Source: Triplophysa rosa
Lineage: Eukaryota; Chordata; Actinopteri; Cypriniformes; Nemacheilidae
Direction of reading: 5' to 3'
Length of the DNA: 64,000 nucleotides
NCBI RefSeq assembly: GCF_024868665.1
Contig: NC_079906.1
Span: 7,581,169-7,645,168, forward strand
In this document: piece after piece, positions 10,401 to 18,994 of the stretch
Layout: every line of letters begins with the position of its first letter
Position numbering within the stretch: position 1 is the stretch's first letter
Translations under genes and position numbers: made by a program
Notes under the pieces: generated by a model
The model's input: only the letters and a program-made list of their open reading frames with translations
Told to the model about the DNA's origin: nothing
The model's database searches: none

Positions 10401-12431
10401 TGAACACAAAACCAATGCAATACTGTTGTTCGGTTACCAACATTCTTCAAAAAATCTTCTTAGGCCCGATTCACATTTCACGTCTTTTCCACGCGCATAT
10501 TCTTTATTTTAAATGTAGATATGCAAATAGGGGGCGCACATTTTTCTAGGCGTGTCAGCGCCGAGTCGAGATGGAAATAGTTCAACTTTTCGGAGTGCCG
10601 CGCACGCACCGCGGGTCATTTGAAGAGAGAAAGAGGCGCAGCTCGCGTTTTCCGCACGATTTTAGACGCGAAATGTGAATCGGGCCTTATACTGTATCAA
10701 AACAAGTGATTCTGTTCTGTGAGGATCATGTAATGTCATTTCTTCCTCTCTACAGGAGGGTCATACAGACTTGCTAAGCCAGCTGCGCTTCATTCTAGCT
10801 TTTACCCACTGCATCATGGAGTTCGCTAGAGAAAAGGATGCTGGGATTGATAAGAGCTTGGGACTTGATGCTTCATTTCTAGAGCAGAGCGTCGTGGCTG
10901 ACCAGATCAGCCAGCTGAGCCATGATTGGAGGTGTGTTTCTAAAGAAAACAGGCTGTTCTTTGTGAAATGTATGACGATGATAAATAAAGTACACTGTTG
11001 GTGATGTGTGATATGTGTGTGTAGCTCTGCAGAGCAGCTGGTTCTCTATATGAAGTGTGCCGAGCTGCTGTCCTCTGCATTACACACAGCAAAGGATGGA
11101 ATTAAAGAAGGAAAACTCTACCCATCAGGATCTGTAAAGCAAGGTATAACACACTTTCCACAATGGATTCAGGCTTAGCCAATAATAGAAGACACATTTT
11201 ATGTCTTGTATAATGCAGAACCTTATTGAAAGAATAGTTCACCCAAAAATGAAAGTTCTGTCATGAATTACTCACCCTCAAGTTGTTCCAAACCTGTATA
11301 AATGTCTTTGTTTGGTTGAATGCAAAGATATTTAGAAGAATGTTAGAAATCTAAGTTGCAATCCCAAAAAATAAAATTTGCCTAGATTTTACTCACCCTC
11401 AAGCCATCTTCTTTCAGCGGATCACAATCTGAGTTATATTGAATAATATCCTGGTTCTTCCTAGCTTGGTAATGGGAATGGATAGAGACCCAGTTTTTGA
11501 AGCTCCAAAAAGCACATATATCTGTCATAAAAGTAATTCAAATGACTCCAGGGTTATATGTCCAGGGTTAATACATGTCTCATGACATAAAACGATACAT
11601 TTGTGAGCAAAAACGATTGCTATTTTGAGCTCATTTAGTCACGTTTGGATGTAAACACGATTAATCTCACTCAAAATGGCCGCACGCAGGCTCAACAAAT
11701 CTCATCTTTTGAATCACATGGGTTGTCGAGTCTGTGTGCGCCCATTTTGAGTGAGAACAGTGATAATCTTGGACCATAAGTAATTTTTTATTTTCGAAAA
11801 TCCAATGTAGTCCACTTTTAAATCTTATTAAATGTTAATACTTTTACAGTGTCTCTGATGGACATGTCTCTCTTGATCTTTTGCAGTTGTTCGTAAGCTG
11901 AACGAGCAGTATAAAGACTGTGTCAGCTCCTGTCATTCCCTCACTGAGAAACTCCAGCAGTTCTTCAGCAGCAAGCAAAGACTGATGGACCGCATGAGCA
12001 GCGTTACTGCAGAGAGACTCATCTACACACACACCATTCACATGGTACATCCAACACACACTCAAGTTAATTGCTACTGACAAAAACATTCATGGAGGAA
12101 CATCATTGTCTTTTAGTATATTAAATATAAATCTGTGATAAATGTGATCAGGTACAGACTGCAGCACTGGACGAGATGTTTCATCATGGAGAAATGTCTG
12201 TCGAGAAATACCATAAGGCTTTACTGCTGATGGAGGGGTTGTCTTTAATTATTACTGATACTGACGACCTAAACAACATTAACAAATGTGAGTATAACAT
12301 ACATAAACACGCTTGTTGGGTGGAGAGCTGAATGTTCATCTCATCTCAATGTGTGTTTATATACTGTGTCTACAGGTCAACAGTGTATCGAGAGACGCCT
12401 CTCGTCCCTTCAGCCCAGAATATGTTTGTGA
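334..12431 (+). CDS. ulk1: ULK1-type autophagy serine/threonine kinase, 3' part (20 exons)
   Basis: Unc-51-like kinase that starts autophagy by phosphorylating the ATG13/FIP200 complex and Beclin-class targets in the cytosol. The kinase N-lobe and catalytic loop lie upstream of the window. Twenty exons, all joining in phase: 334-392, 1127-1209, 1766-1816, 1998-2080, 2234-2357, 2473-2518, 3078-3185, 3409-3518, 4186-4254, 4450-4467, 4501-4568, 9128-9297, 9514-9626, 9829-9954, 10035-10201, 10756-10931, 11025-11143, 11887-12044, 12152-12287, 12376-12431. They give 679 codons plus a TGA stop. Recognised by the kinase end (LLQRNHRERMDF, DEFFHHPFLEA), the FVMVPAQF segment, VPVPTQKQNYQR, DLPEETLME-like ELPEETLME, and the C-terminal domain ending CIERRLSSL. 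The C-terminal domain shares residues with both ULK1 and ULK2. I choose ulk1 because ep400 is the next gene, as in human 12q24. Human ULK1 has about 826 residues over this stretch, so the linker is shorter here. Confidence 0.9.
582..885. repeat. Angel-type foldback MITE in ulk1 intron
   Basis: Left half TTAAAGGGATAAATCACC... and right half reading the reverse complement (CAGAATATTAATTTTTGGG..CTTTAAGG) form a long hairpin. Arms around ACCAAACAGATCTCAT (675-690) and ATGAGATCTGTTTGGT (747-762) pair across a short loop. This structure and sequence match the Angel short inverted-repeat family described in zebrafish. No coding capacity. Confidence 0.75.
1255..1720. repeat. putative interspersed repeat in ulk1 intron
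   Basis: Distinct GC-richer block (GCGCCATTACAATGAATGGG; GGGGCGGGGCTGTCG; CCATTCAAGTAGATAGGAC) within an AT-rich intron. It has the look of a degraded fish interspersed element but I cannot define its ends or class. Confidence 0.3.
1998..3518 (+). CDS. ulk1: ulk1 exons: Ser/Pro-rich linker with LC3-interacting motif
   Basis: Five exons (1998-2080, 2234-2357, 2473-2518, 3078-3185, 3409-3518) encode the disordered linker after the kinase domain. The core F-V-M-V at 2330-2341, preceded by acidic SESDD, matches the known LIR motif of ULK1/ULK2 that binds LC3/GABARAP proteins. The exon at 3078 carries the conserved VPVPTQKQNYQRMEQNLQ block. Its acceptor is fed by a CT microsatellite instead of an ordinary polypyrimidine tract. 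Confidence 0.88.
3038..3076 (+). repeat. CT microsatellite serving as polypyrimidine tract
   Basis: Mostly CT dinucleotides with two CAC interruptions running directly into the CTCTAG acceptor of the ulk1 exon at 3078. Length changes here could alter splicing of that exon. Confidence 0.85.
3648..4043 (+). repeat. Dispersed repeat, copy A (ulk1 intron)
   Basis: Contains CGAAGCACTACGGTGGCTC, GAAACGCGTTGTGTAGA and TTGACAGAAATGC-like sequence (as TGCATTTCTGTCAA), shared in reverse orientation with 46205-46569. The ends AAAGGATCATTGTGTAA and ACACACTTGTCCTTT are weakly inverted, suggesting a non-autonomous DNA element. Confidence 0.6.
4186..4568 (+). CDS. ulk1: ulk1 exons: poorly conserved linker, including an 18-nt microexon
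   Basis: Three predicted exons: 4186-4254 (VGTFPKTPNQHEPVGSRTET...), 4450-4467 (18 nt, six residues) and 4501-4568. The first resembles the VGTIPERPG region of human ULK1. The other two are called only because AG/GT sites and phases (1-1, then 1-0) link 4254 to the well-supported exon at 9128. The microexon acceptor follows a CT/GTCTCT microsatellite. I see no equivalent of the human RLHSAPNLSD (AMPK/14-3-3 site) block, so either it has been lost or an exon in this region is not recognised. Lower confidence than the rest of the gene. Confidence 0.55.
4326..4448 (+). repeat. Compound CT microsatellite before ulk1 microexon
   Basis: Two CT tracts (about 4326-4370 and 4398-4447) separated by a short unique segment (CCTCGGTTGCTCGTTCATGCGG) abut the acceptor at 4449 of the predicted 18-nt exon. 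Confidence 0.85.
4667..4744 (+). repeat. DIRS left inverted terminal repeat
   Basis: AGATCCACCTATGGGAAGGG ... CTCTGCAGAAGCGTCCAATT ... TCTGGCTAGACAGAAG, which is the inverse of 7852-7933 with a few mismatches. The sequence further left (GTTACTCTCGCAACCCCGG from 4626) continues the element end but is not repeated on the right. Confidence 0.82.
5128..5246 (+). repeat. SINE/LINE-like tail inserted in the DIRS element
   Basis: Contains CTAAGTCGCTTTGGATAAAA and GCGTCTGCTAAATGACTAAA, a 3' tail shared by many teleost SINEs and L2-like LINEs, ending in ATGTAA repeats. Flanks TGTCTGTAATGCACGAACAG (5109-5128) and TGTCTGTAATGAATGAACAG (5247-5266) look like a diverged target-site duplication. Confidence 0.65.
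7852..7933 (-). repeat. DIRS right inverted terminal repeat
   Basis: CTTCTGTCTGTCTAGCCAGA ... ATGCCCTTCCCATAGGTGGA, the reverse complement of 4667-4744. Inverted, not direct, terminal repeats separate DIRS from ordinary LTR elements. Confidence 0.82.
8032..8592. repeat. Two diverged copies of an approximately 200-bp repeat with inverted ends
   Basis: Copy 1 at about 8032-8242 and copy 2 at 8392-8592 share CACCCTT..GTGTTTGT.., AACCAATA-AAGTATTAAAAAG and ACAGT-TTTAAT. Copy 2 starts CTGATACCTTGTATCTCCA and ends TGGAGATACAAGGTTTCAG, imperfect inverted termini. No coding content; likely a MITE present twice. Confidence 0.6.
9128..10201 (+). CDS. ulk1: ulk1 exons: regulatory linker before the EAT domain
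   Basis: Four exons (9128-9297, 9514-9626, 9829-9954, 10035-10201). Recognisable blocks are ARNKTLSDLKELA, SVSTGRLSDKLLKAVFG (human STSRLTDLLLKAAFG), a VFTLGTPEYGRTPPRA stretch matching the human VFTVGSPPSGSTPPQG region, and DPVAANLCEGVAFVPPELPE. In human ULK1 this region carries mTORC1 regulatory serines; I do not assign a specific site here. The intron before 9128 (4569-9127) is expanded by a DIRS-type retroelement and a repeat pair. Confidence 0.88.
10238..10459. repeat. Angel-type foldback, right arm interrupted
   Basis: Begins ATGATAGTTCACCTAAAGATG, has hairpin arms AGAATGTTGGTAACCGAACA (10355-10374) and TGTTCGGTTACCAACATTCT (about 10427-10446), and stops at CTTCT where a Harbinger MITE begins. 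Confidence 0.75.
10463..10686. mobile_element. Harbinger-type MITE (TTA target duplication)
   Basis: Inverted ends GGCCCGATTCACATTTC and GAAATGTGAATCGGGCC are exact reverse complements, each flanked by TTA (10460-10462 and 10687-10689), the usual PIF/Harbinger target. 224 bp, GC-rich, no ORF. It sits at the broken end of an Angel-type foldback in the ulk1 intron before the EAT-domain exons. Confidence 0.8.
10756..12431 (+). CDS. ulk1: ulk1 exons: C-terminal EAT/MIT domain and stop
   Basis: Five exons (10756-10931, 11025-11143, 11887-12044, 12152-12287, 12376-12431) encode the helical early-autophagy-targeting domain (tandem MIT fold) that binds ATG13 and directs ULK1 to membranes. Seen blocks are SVVADQISQLSHDW, EQLVLYMKCAELLSS, VVRKLNEQYKDCVSSC, SSVTAERLIYTHTIHM, ALDEMFHHGE, YHKALLLMEGLS and CIERRLSSLQPRICL followed by TGA at 12429-12431. 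All splice junctions are GT-AG and in frame. Confidence 0.93.
11228..11345 (+). repeat. Half Angel-type element in ulk1 intron
   Basis: AATAGTTCACCCAAAAATGA ... ACTCACCCTCAAGTTGTTCC ... AAGATATTTAGAAGAATGTTAG is one arm of an Angel element; the other arm is missing and unrelated repeat-like sequence follows to about 11500. Confidence 0.65.
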
Positions 12432-13886
12432 TGGTAACCCTCAGTCCTGGTTGTGGACATTTGCTTTGCTGTGTTAAAAACATCCTCTGCAGCTCAGTTC
12501 ATCTCAGTTGCCATTTGAAATTTCACAAAAAACTTAAAACTTACTCAAAGGTACGAAATGAATGAAAAAGGTGAGTAAAGACTGTATGGATCATCATATG
12601 TATCGTCTTTATCAGTCATATATGAACATTTAAGGACATTTAACAAAAACACAATCTGTTTTATTCACTTGGTCACTTGTGCAAGCATGTTTACCAATGC
12701 CTGATGTTTGACTTCGTGACATTTCTTTACTCTAAGTAGTATAACATTTAAGCCAGTGTTGAGCATCAGCCTGGATGCTTGCATGTTTTTGCATGATATC
12801 TGAAGGGAATTATCATTTGAAACCTGTCAGTGATACTTTTTGTGAAACATCAGCTTGCAATGAACTGGCTGCTGTTAGTGTTACACTACAGATGTACTGT
12901 TCTAATGTGGCATTTGACCAAATTTGTGGCAAACCTTTGTAGACCTACTGATAAAGACTTTCTGTTGTCATAGAGGTTGAAGAAATACTTGAGATTTGTA
13001 ATGTTTGATTATCATATTGTTTGTTCACGTGTATGCAAAGTGAAGCACTTTATAAAACCATTTGCCTTCTGGATGGGAAAGAAACCAATTCAGAAAAGAC
13101 AAGTCTTCGATGCAACTGCTCATTTTTGTTAGATTAGCCCATGTATGTAGCAAATTGTAGCATTTGTTTTTCTTGTAAACTGCTTTTGCATGTAAAAACA
13201 TGAATAACTGTATGACTGAAGGTGATGTTTTCCATTTGCTCCAGAACGACAGACCTGTAAATGTAGGGCTTTTGCACATTTTGGTGGGATGAAGTCATGA
13301 CTTGTCTGGTTGTTGTAGTGATTTATTAGTGCCTGTGATGTTTTTAGCCGATCAACATATTGGTTTTAATTTTTACTCTGTAAAAAAACCTCTTCTGACT
13401 AACACCGTATCAAACTTTCACAGTTGTATTGTACCCTGAGAATACAGCTGATTTCAGCTCACTGGACGCTCAAAGCAAATGTGTGACTCGCAATCAAATA
13501 TACTAACATTTTCCTGTTATTTTTGCAAAGGTTTGCTCATTACTTGCACTATTTTTGCACCAACAATAGATTTATCAGAGCTTTCAGGATGATCAAAACT
13601 ATTTTTATTACCATTTGCTTATCTGATAATAACAAGGTTTCTTATCAAGATGTTTTAAGGCATTTAGTTTGAATTGTGTATAGTAAAATAAAACTCGATT
13701 AATGCACATGATATGTAACGGGATGTTAAACAAATTGAGGACAATGAACAATTTTGTATATTTGTTACAGTATTTATTATATTTTTTCTGTATTTTGGCT
13801 TTCAAAGAAGCCAAACCCAAAACAAGTGCAGAATGCATGTATGTGGTATGGATGTGTGTAATTTAATAAATTTCACTTGTATTTTT
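12432..13886 (+). terminator. ulk1: ulk1 3'UTR and polyadenylation region
   Basis: AT-rich sequence with no conserved coding. AATAAA signals occur at 13687-13692 and 13865-13870. The second is followed within about 20 bases by GTGTGTGTT, a typical GT-rich downstream element, and is the more likely end. Short ORFs in this stretch have no recognisable protein features. Confidence 0.55.
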
Positions 13887-14479
13887 ACTCAGTGTGTGTT
13901 GATTACTTTCATGTGCACAATGGATGGCATAGATGGAGACAGAGTGATTGTGATGTTGAGGACATACTATATAAATTACTAATGAAACATTTATAAGACC
14001 CTCTCCCTCATGTTAGTTTAAACATTTCTTGATTTAAAAAACGATATTTTGATTTTGGTCATTTTTGATTTTGAGATCAGAGCCATAGGCCAAAACCTTT
14101 TTTATAAATATTTTCTGTTTCACAGAAGAAATTCCTACTGATTGATTTTCATACTGATGATGGTGAATAAATAATGACCTAATTTTCATTTATTTTTTGT
14201 GAACCATCTGTTTAAGAACTGCATGTTAAGACGTGGACATAAAACACTGCGCAATTTGCATTATTGTTTGATATTGTAAATGAATGTATTTATTTATTTA
14301 CTTCGAGGCCTTATTGGACTGATTATGTTTATATTTGGCTATGTAAACCTAAGAAAGCAGACGGTTATAAAAAAAGAATACAAAAATAATACGATAAACC
14401 TCCGCCAGAAAACCAGAGGAAGCAAAACCTACGATTGCCCCGCCCTCTCACACACGATAGGCTCTGTTATCCCCTGCAC
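13887..14479. other. ulk1-ep400 intergenic spacer
   Basis: About 0.6 kb of AT-rich DNA between the likely ulk1 poly(A) site and the CpG-containing start of ep400. I see no gene here and no trace of PUS1, which separates these two genes in human. Confidence 0.5.
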
Positions 14480-14731
14480 TGATATGATTGGATGCTAGCG
14501 CTGTCAGTTATACAGAGGTCACGCTCTCACTCGAGTGCTTCCGGGTACTCGGAGAAGAAAGAAAAAAAAAGCAGTCCATCGCCATGTTTCAGACAGAAGC
14601 ATCTGTCAAACGTTAATAATAGTTTTATTCAGCTTTATGTTTGTGAGAGTGTTAACGCAAACACGTTTGTTGTTTATACTCCGAGGTCAGAGGTCCAGTG
14701 GATGGTTGGAGTGCAGGAGGGTGTTTTTACA
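14480..14731 (+). promoter_or_regulatory. ep400: putative ep400 promoter and non-coding first exon
   Basis: GC- and CpG-richer than its surroundings, with an ETS-like CTTCCGGGT and clustered CpGs around 14500-14560. A strong donor (A|GTAAGTAAAG) at 14731/14732 could end a non-coding exon spliced to the acceptor at 18994/18995, just before the ep400 ATG. The transcription start cannot be fixed from sequence alone. Confidence 0.45.
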
Positions 14732-15837
14732 GTAAGTAAAGAGTGTGTTGACGTTTGTGTTTAGCAGTCGTGCTAACGCGCCGCTTTCTGTTGTACATCC
14801 TCACACACAGAACACAACCTCACATACTTACAGCTTACAGTTATGTCTGTGTGTTTATTGAGTGTGTATCAGTAGATAACTAGAGCTGGGCGTTCATATA
14901 TGGTGAATGTGTGGGTCTGTTAGCTGTAGCCTGTGGTCGTGTATACGGAATGAGCCGTAAATATGAGTATGAGCAGAACGCATCTACTGCTAAACACAGT
15001 CTTGTCAGTCATGTAGTGCAGCAGTTTATGCTTTAACAAAATATTTCTTAATAACTCAGCCTAAATGTCATAATTACCACAATTGTTGTCATTACTACCT
15101 ACCTATCATTGGGGTAAATAAATAATATTAAAATATGTGTGAAAAACTGTGTGATAAGTCTGTCATTTTACTTAGTTTCTTATTGACAACAGCTCATACC
15201 ACAGTTTTATTGTAGCAGTTAATATTTTGGCGGAAATTGTGGTTGACATTTCTATAAAAATGCTATGTATCTGAAGGCAGAGTCTATAGCTAATCGATAA
15301 TGTGCAGTAACTTGTCAATTAATTTAATTGAGAGATGCCTGCACCTGTCCTGTACACGTGTTTAAACGCTATGAACGTTTACGTTATTTTCTATTTTTTT
15401 AATTTTACATTTTTGTTAAAATTGTACTTCTCTATTTTTGTTCTGTGGTAACTGCTCAGAATTTTGCAAGGAGTCATGTGTGAGCTTAGGGTTGGGAATC
15501 GAAAATCAATTCGAAATCGAAAAGGTAGGAATCGGAATCGAAAAGAATAGGAATTGATTCTTTTTGAAATAAACATTTCTTGAAATATGTACAGTATATG
15601 CATATTTTCAGAAATGTGCATGTGTTCATCTGTGATCTGCTGATATCTGATTAAAAGTACTTATGAAAATAATTAACCATTTTTTTTACTGTAGTAGTAA
15701 GCATAGTTTAACTACACAGTATTTGCAGTAAAGCACAGGAACCACAAATGTACCATAGTTTCTGTATAGTAACTACAGTTTAACCATGATGCACTTAAAC
15801 AAATTGTCAAGTCAGACAAATCATGGTTGCTATGTGT

Positions 15838-15866
15838 GCATATATATATATATATATATACATACA

Positions 15867-15928
<62 letters not shown>
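15838..15928. repeat. TA then CA microsatellite in ep400 intron 1
   Basis: A TA tract (about 15840-15860) passes through CATACACACA into about 28 CA units ending at 15928. The reading-frame products of this tract are artefacts of the repeat. Confidence 0.9.
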
Positions 15929-15931
<3 letters not shown>

Positions 15932-16802
15932 CGGTGCTCATAAATAAATATAAATATATATACCCAACCCTAACTATGTTAACACTGTTGAAAACCACTT
16001 AATCCTTGTCATTTTATTCAACTGACACTGTAAAAAAGATACAGAGTAGGGAACAATGTTCTATATTAATATGAAGACATTTTACATCTTGATTTTTTTT
16101 ACAGCTGTTTCACCTGGATTTAAAATTTTCAGTGCAGTTTATTGTTTGTTTAGGGTTGACAGAAACGTCCTTAAAAATAAAAAGATACATACTTGTAGAT
16201 TATTTTTACAGTGTAGAGTACTCTAAAAAAGTCGCCTTCAATGAAAACAGTCTAAAATAACAAATCACTGGCAACACCAATAATTTAACAACCAAGGGGA
16301 CATTAGAAATGAGCCAATGCAGATTTATGGCCACATATATTGTTATGATGTGACATAAACACTGTTTTTGTTACCAATGTATTGAACCATCCATTTATAT
16401 TTTACTAAATCCCTGTTCCTAGAGTCTAAACATGAGGGAAATATCAGTCATTGCACAAGTTGTATTTTACAACATGTGACAAAAAAGACAGTATTCGATA
16501 GACTCCATACCTTGTAGGATTTTTGTCATTTAAAATGCACAAAGAAGAAAAATGCCTAACAAATGGAGAAGGGATTGCTCTTCATAAAACTTAAATAGTT
16601 ATTATATTTTCATGTGCCCATTTTTAAGGAATATGGACTGTTATAGGTGTGACAGTTCACTTACCTGCCTATAGAAAATCTATTTTGTTTAGAACAAAAT
16701 ATACCTTTATAATACATTAAAAAAACGAAATAAGACAGCTTCAAGTCACAATGTGCAAAATAAATGTGTTTAGGCAAAATGTCTGAAATGCAGGGGAACA
16801 TA

Positions 16803-18023
16803 CACTCACCTAAAGGATTATTAGGAACACCATACTAATACGGTGTTTGACCCCCTTTCGCCTTCAGAACTGCCTTAATTCTACGTGGCATTGATTCAAC
16901 AAGGTGCTGAAAGCATTCTTTAGAAATGTTGGCCCATATTGATAGGATAGCATCTTGCAGTTGATGGAGATTTGTGGGATGCACATCCAGGGCACGAAGC
17001 TCCCGTTCCACCACATCCCAAAGATGTTCTATCGGGTTGAGATCTGGTGACTGTGGGGGCCATTCTAGTACAGTGAACTCATTGTCATGTTCAAGAAACC
17101 AATTTGAAATGATTCGAGCTTTGTGACATGGTGCATTATCCTGCTGGAAGTAGCCATTAGAGGATGGGTACATGGTGGTCATAAAGGGATGGACATGGTC
17201 AGAAACAATGCTCAGGTAGGCCGTGGCATTTAAACGATGCCCAATTGGCACTAAGGGGCCTAAAGTGTGCCAAGAAAACATCCCCCACACCATTACACCA
17301 CCACCACCAGCCTGCACAGTGGTAACAAGGCATGATGGATCCATGTTCTCATTCTGTTTACGCCAAATTCTGACTCTACCATTTGAATGTCTCAACAGAA
17401 ATCGAGACTCATCAGACCAGGCAACATTTTTCCAGTCTTCAACTGTCCAATTTTGGTGAGCTCGTGCAAATTGTAGCCTCTTTTTCCTATTTGTAGTGGA
17501 GATGAGTGGTACCCGGTGGGGTCTTCTGCTGTTGTAGCCCATCTGCCTCAAGGTTGTGCGTGTTGTGGCTTCACAAATGCTTTGCTGCATACCTCGGTTG
17601 TAACGAGTGGTTATTTCAGTCAAAGTTGCTCTTCTATCAGCTTGAATCAGTCGGCCCATTCTCCTCTGACCTCTAGCATCAACAAGGCATTTTCGCCCAC
17701 AGGACTGCCGCATACTGGATGTTTTTCCCTTTTCACACCATTCTTTGTAAACCCTAGAAATGGTTGTGCGTGAAAATCCCAGTAACTGAGCAGATTGTGA
17801 AATACTCAGACCGGCCCGTCTGGCACCAACAACCATGCCACGCTCAAAATTGCTTAAATCACCTTTCTTTCCCATTCTGACATTCAGTTTGGAGTTCAGG
17901 AGATTGTCTTGACCAGGACCACACCCCTAAATGCATTGAAGCAACTGCCATGTGATTGGTTGATTAGATAATTGCATTAATGAGAAATTGAACAGGTGTT
18001 CCTAATAATCCTTTAGGTGAGTG
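16803..18023 (-). mobile_element. Intact Tc1/mariner element in ep400 intron 1
   Basis: 1,221 bp, flanked by TA on both sides (16801-16802, 18024-18025). The left end CACTCACCTAAAGGATTATT and following nine bases (16803-16831) are the exact reverse complement of 17995-18023, a perfect 29-bp terminal inverted repeat. The single uninterrupted ORF on the - strand encodes a full-length transposase. Perfect ends and open frame suggest recent arrival. Antisense to ep400. Confidence 0.95.
16835..17875 (-). CDS. Tc1-like transposase, 346 aa, uninterrupted
   Basis: Cut-and-paste DNA transposase. The N-terminus (about 1-120) has the paired-like helix-turn-helix DNA-binding region (SNFERGMVVGARRAGLSISQ, LLGFSRTTISRVYKEW). 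The catalytic domain has D155 in WSDESRF, D246 in FQQDNAPCH and E283 in SPDLNPIEHLWD, so all three acidic residues are present. The spacing between the second D and E is 36 residues, compared with 34 in classical Tc1, which points to a DD36E-type group. Length is normal for the superfamily (about 340). The start MGKKGDLSNF lies 120 bases inside the right terminal repeat. Confidence 0.95.
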   Translation of the reverse strand: MGKKGDLSNFERGMVVGARRAGLSISQSAQLLGFSRTTISRVYKEWCEKGKTSSMRQSCGRKCLVDARGQRRMGRLIQADRRATLTEITTRYNRGMQQSICEATTRTTLRQMGYNSRRPHRVPLISTTNRKKRLQFARAHQNWTVEDWKNVAWSDESRFLLRHSNGRVRIWRKQNENMDPSCLVTTVQAGGGGVMVWGMFSWHTLGPLVPIGHRLNATAYLSIVSDHVHPFMTTMYPSSNGYFQQDNAPCHKARIISNWFLEHDNEFTVLEWPPQSPDLNPIEHLWDVVERELRALDVHPTNLHQLQDAILSIWANISKECFQHLVESMPRRIKAVLKAKGGQTPY

Positions 18024-18994
18024 TATATTCAAAACACAAGCCACAAATATGCTAGTAAAATTAATGGACTTTCACATAACAATGCTATGCCACTTACTAG
18101 ACCAGATCTCGCCTCAAAACTATTTTCAAAACTACTTGATAATATTGAATTATTTTTTACAAACGGAAATACAGCGCGTACATTACCAATGAACTACAAA
18201 TAAAGTTACTTTATTTACCGCATATAAAGGAGGAATGCAATAAAGCATCTTACCATTTAAACAATCAAAAAGTCCCTTTTACCTTTTTTCCGGCACACTC
18301 TTTCTCCGTCCTTCTGACACGCATGCTTGCTTTCAGTGCAAAGATTGGTTATTTGCTGTGATTTTGGTTATATTACGTTATTATTATTTTTGTATCATGC
18401 AGCGCAAACTTCTGTCTAATTAACGAACCACGTGCATTTGCAGACAAAGTGTTAATTCATATTTATACGCGAAGATATTCAGTAAGTGACAAATGTTTGG
18501 AAACGGTGTACACATTCATTTGCGAGTCACCTGCGGGTGCGTGCAGAACGTGCTGCTTCTCTTTACCGGTCTCACAGCACAGAAGATGAGAAGAGACGCG
18601 ATCCTGCACTGGGTCATAGCCAGACCTCGTGCTCATATGCGCCGGGGGTTTCGATACCCAACCCTAAAAATATCCCATTTCTGTACCTCATAAATAATAT
18701 TTTTGCCGGTGCTGTGCGTGCCCGTCTGCTACGCCACTGCCCATATAACCAAAATGGCATGAACCCCATTGCATAACACCTCTGCGAAGATTTGACTGTG
18801 AGATTGGTAGTCGAATCAGATTCCTCCTATCATAGCATCGAATTCGACTATTCGGGGTCACCCCTATAAAAATGTTTAAAAAAAGCTATGTAAAGGTTGA
18901 CATTTGCATGGAATTGCTCATCTGTATCAAACCAGAAAAATGACTAACAAATCTTTAATTTTGGTTAAAACCCTACATTGTTGTCTTTCCACAG

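Larger units (their letters stand above)
14732..18994. other. ep400: Putative ep400 intron 1
   Basis: About 4.3 kb without host coding sequence, rich in repeats. It contains the microsatellite at 15838, an intact Tc1-like element at 16803, element ends with AGGGTTGGGAATCG (15488) and CGATACCCAACCCT (18652-18665) that look like hAT-type termini, and a further terminus GGGGTCACCCCTA (about 18856-18868). Confidence 0.5.

Noticed and set aside
10756..12431. Naming the kinase gene ulk2
   Set aside because: The C-terminal domain has some ULK2-like residues, but the ADPI/ANLE-like block before ELPEETLME and linkage to ep400 favour ulk1. A tree would settle it.
15712..15998. Cys/Val-rich ORFs on the minus strand
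   Set aside because: Translation of the CA microsatellite.
15488..18670. A single 3.2-kb hAT element bounded by AGGGTTGGGAATCG and CGATACCCAACCCT
   Set aside because: The flanking 8-mers differ, so the two termini probably belong to separate or rearranged copies.
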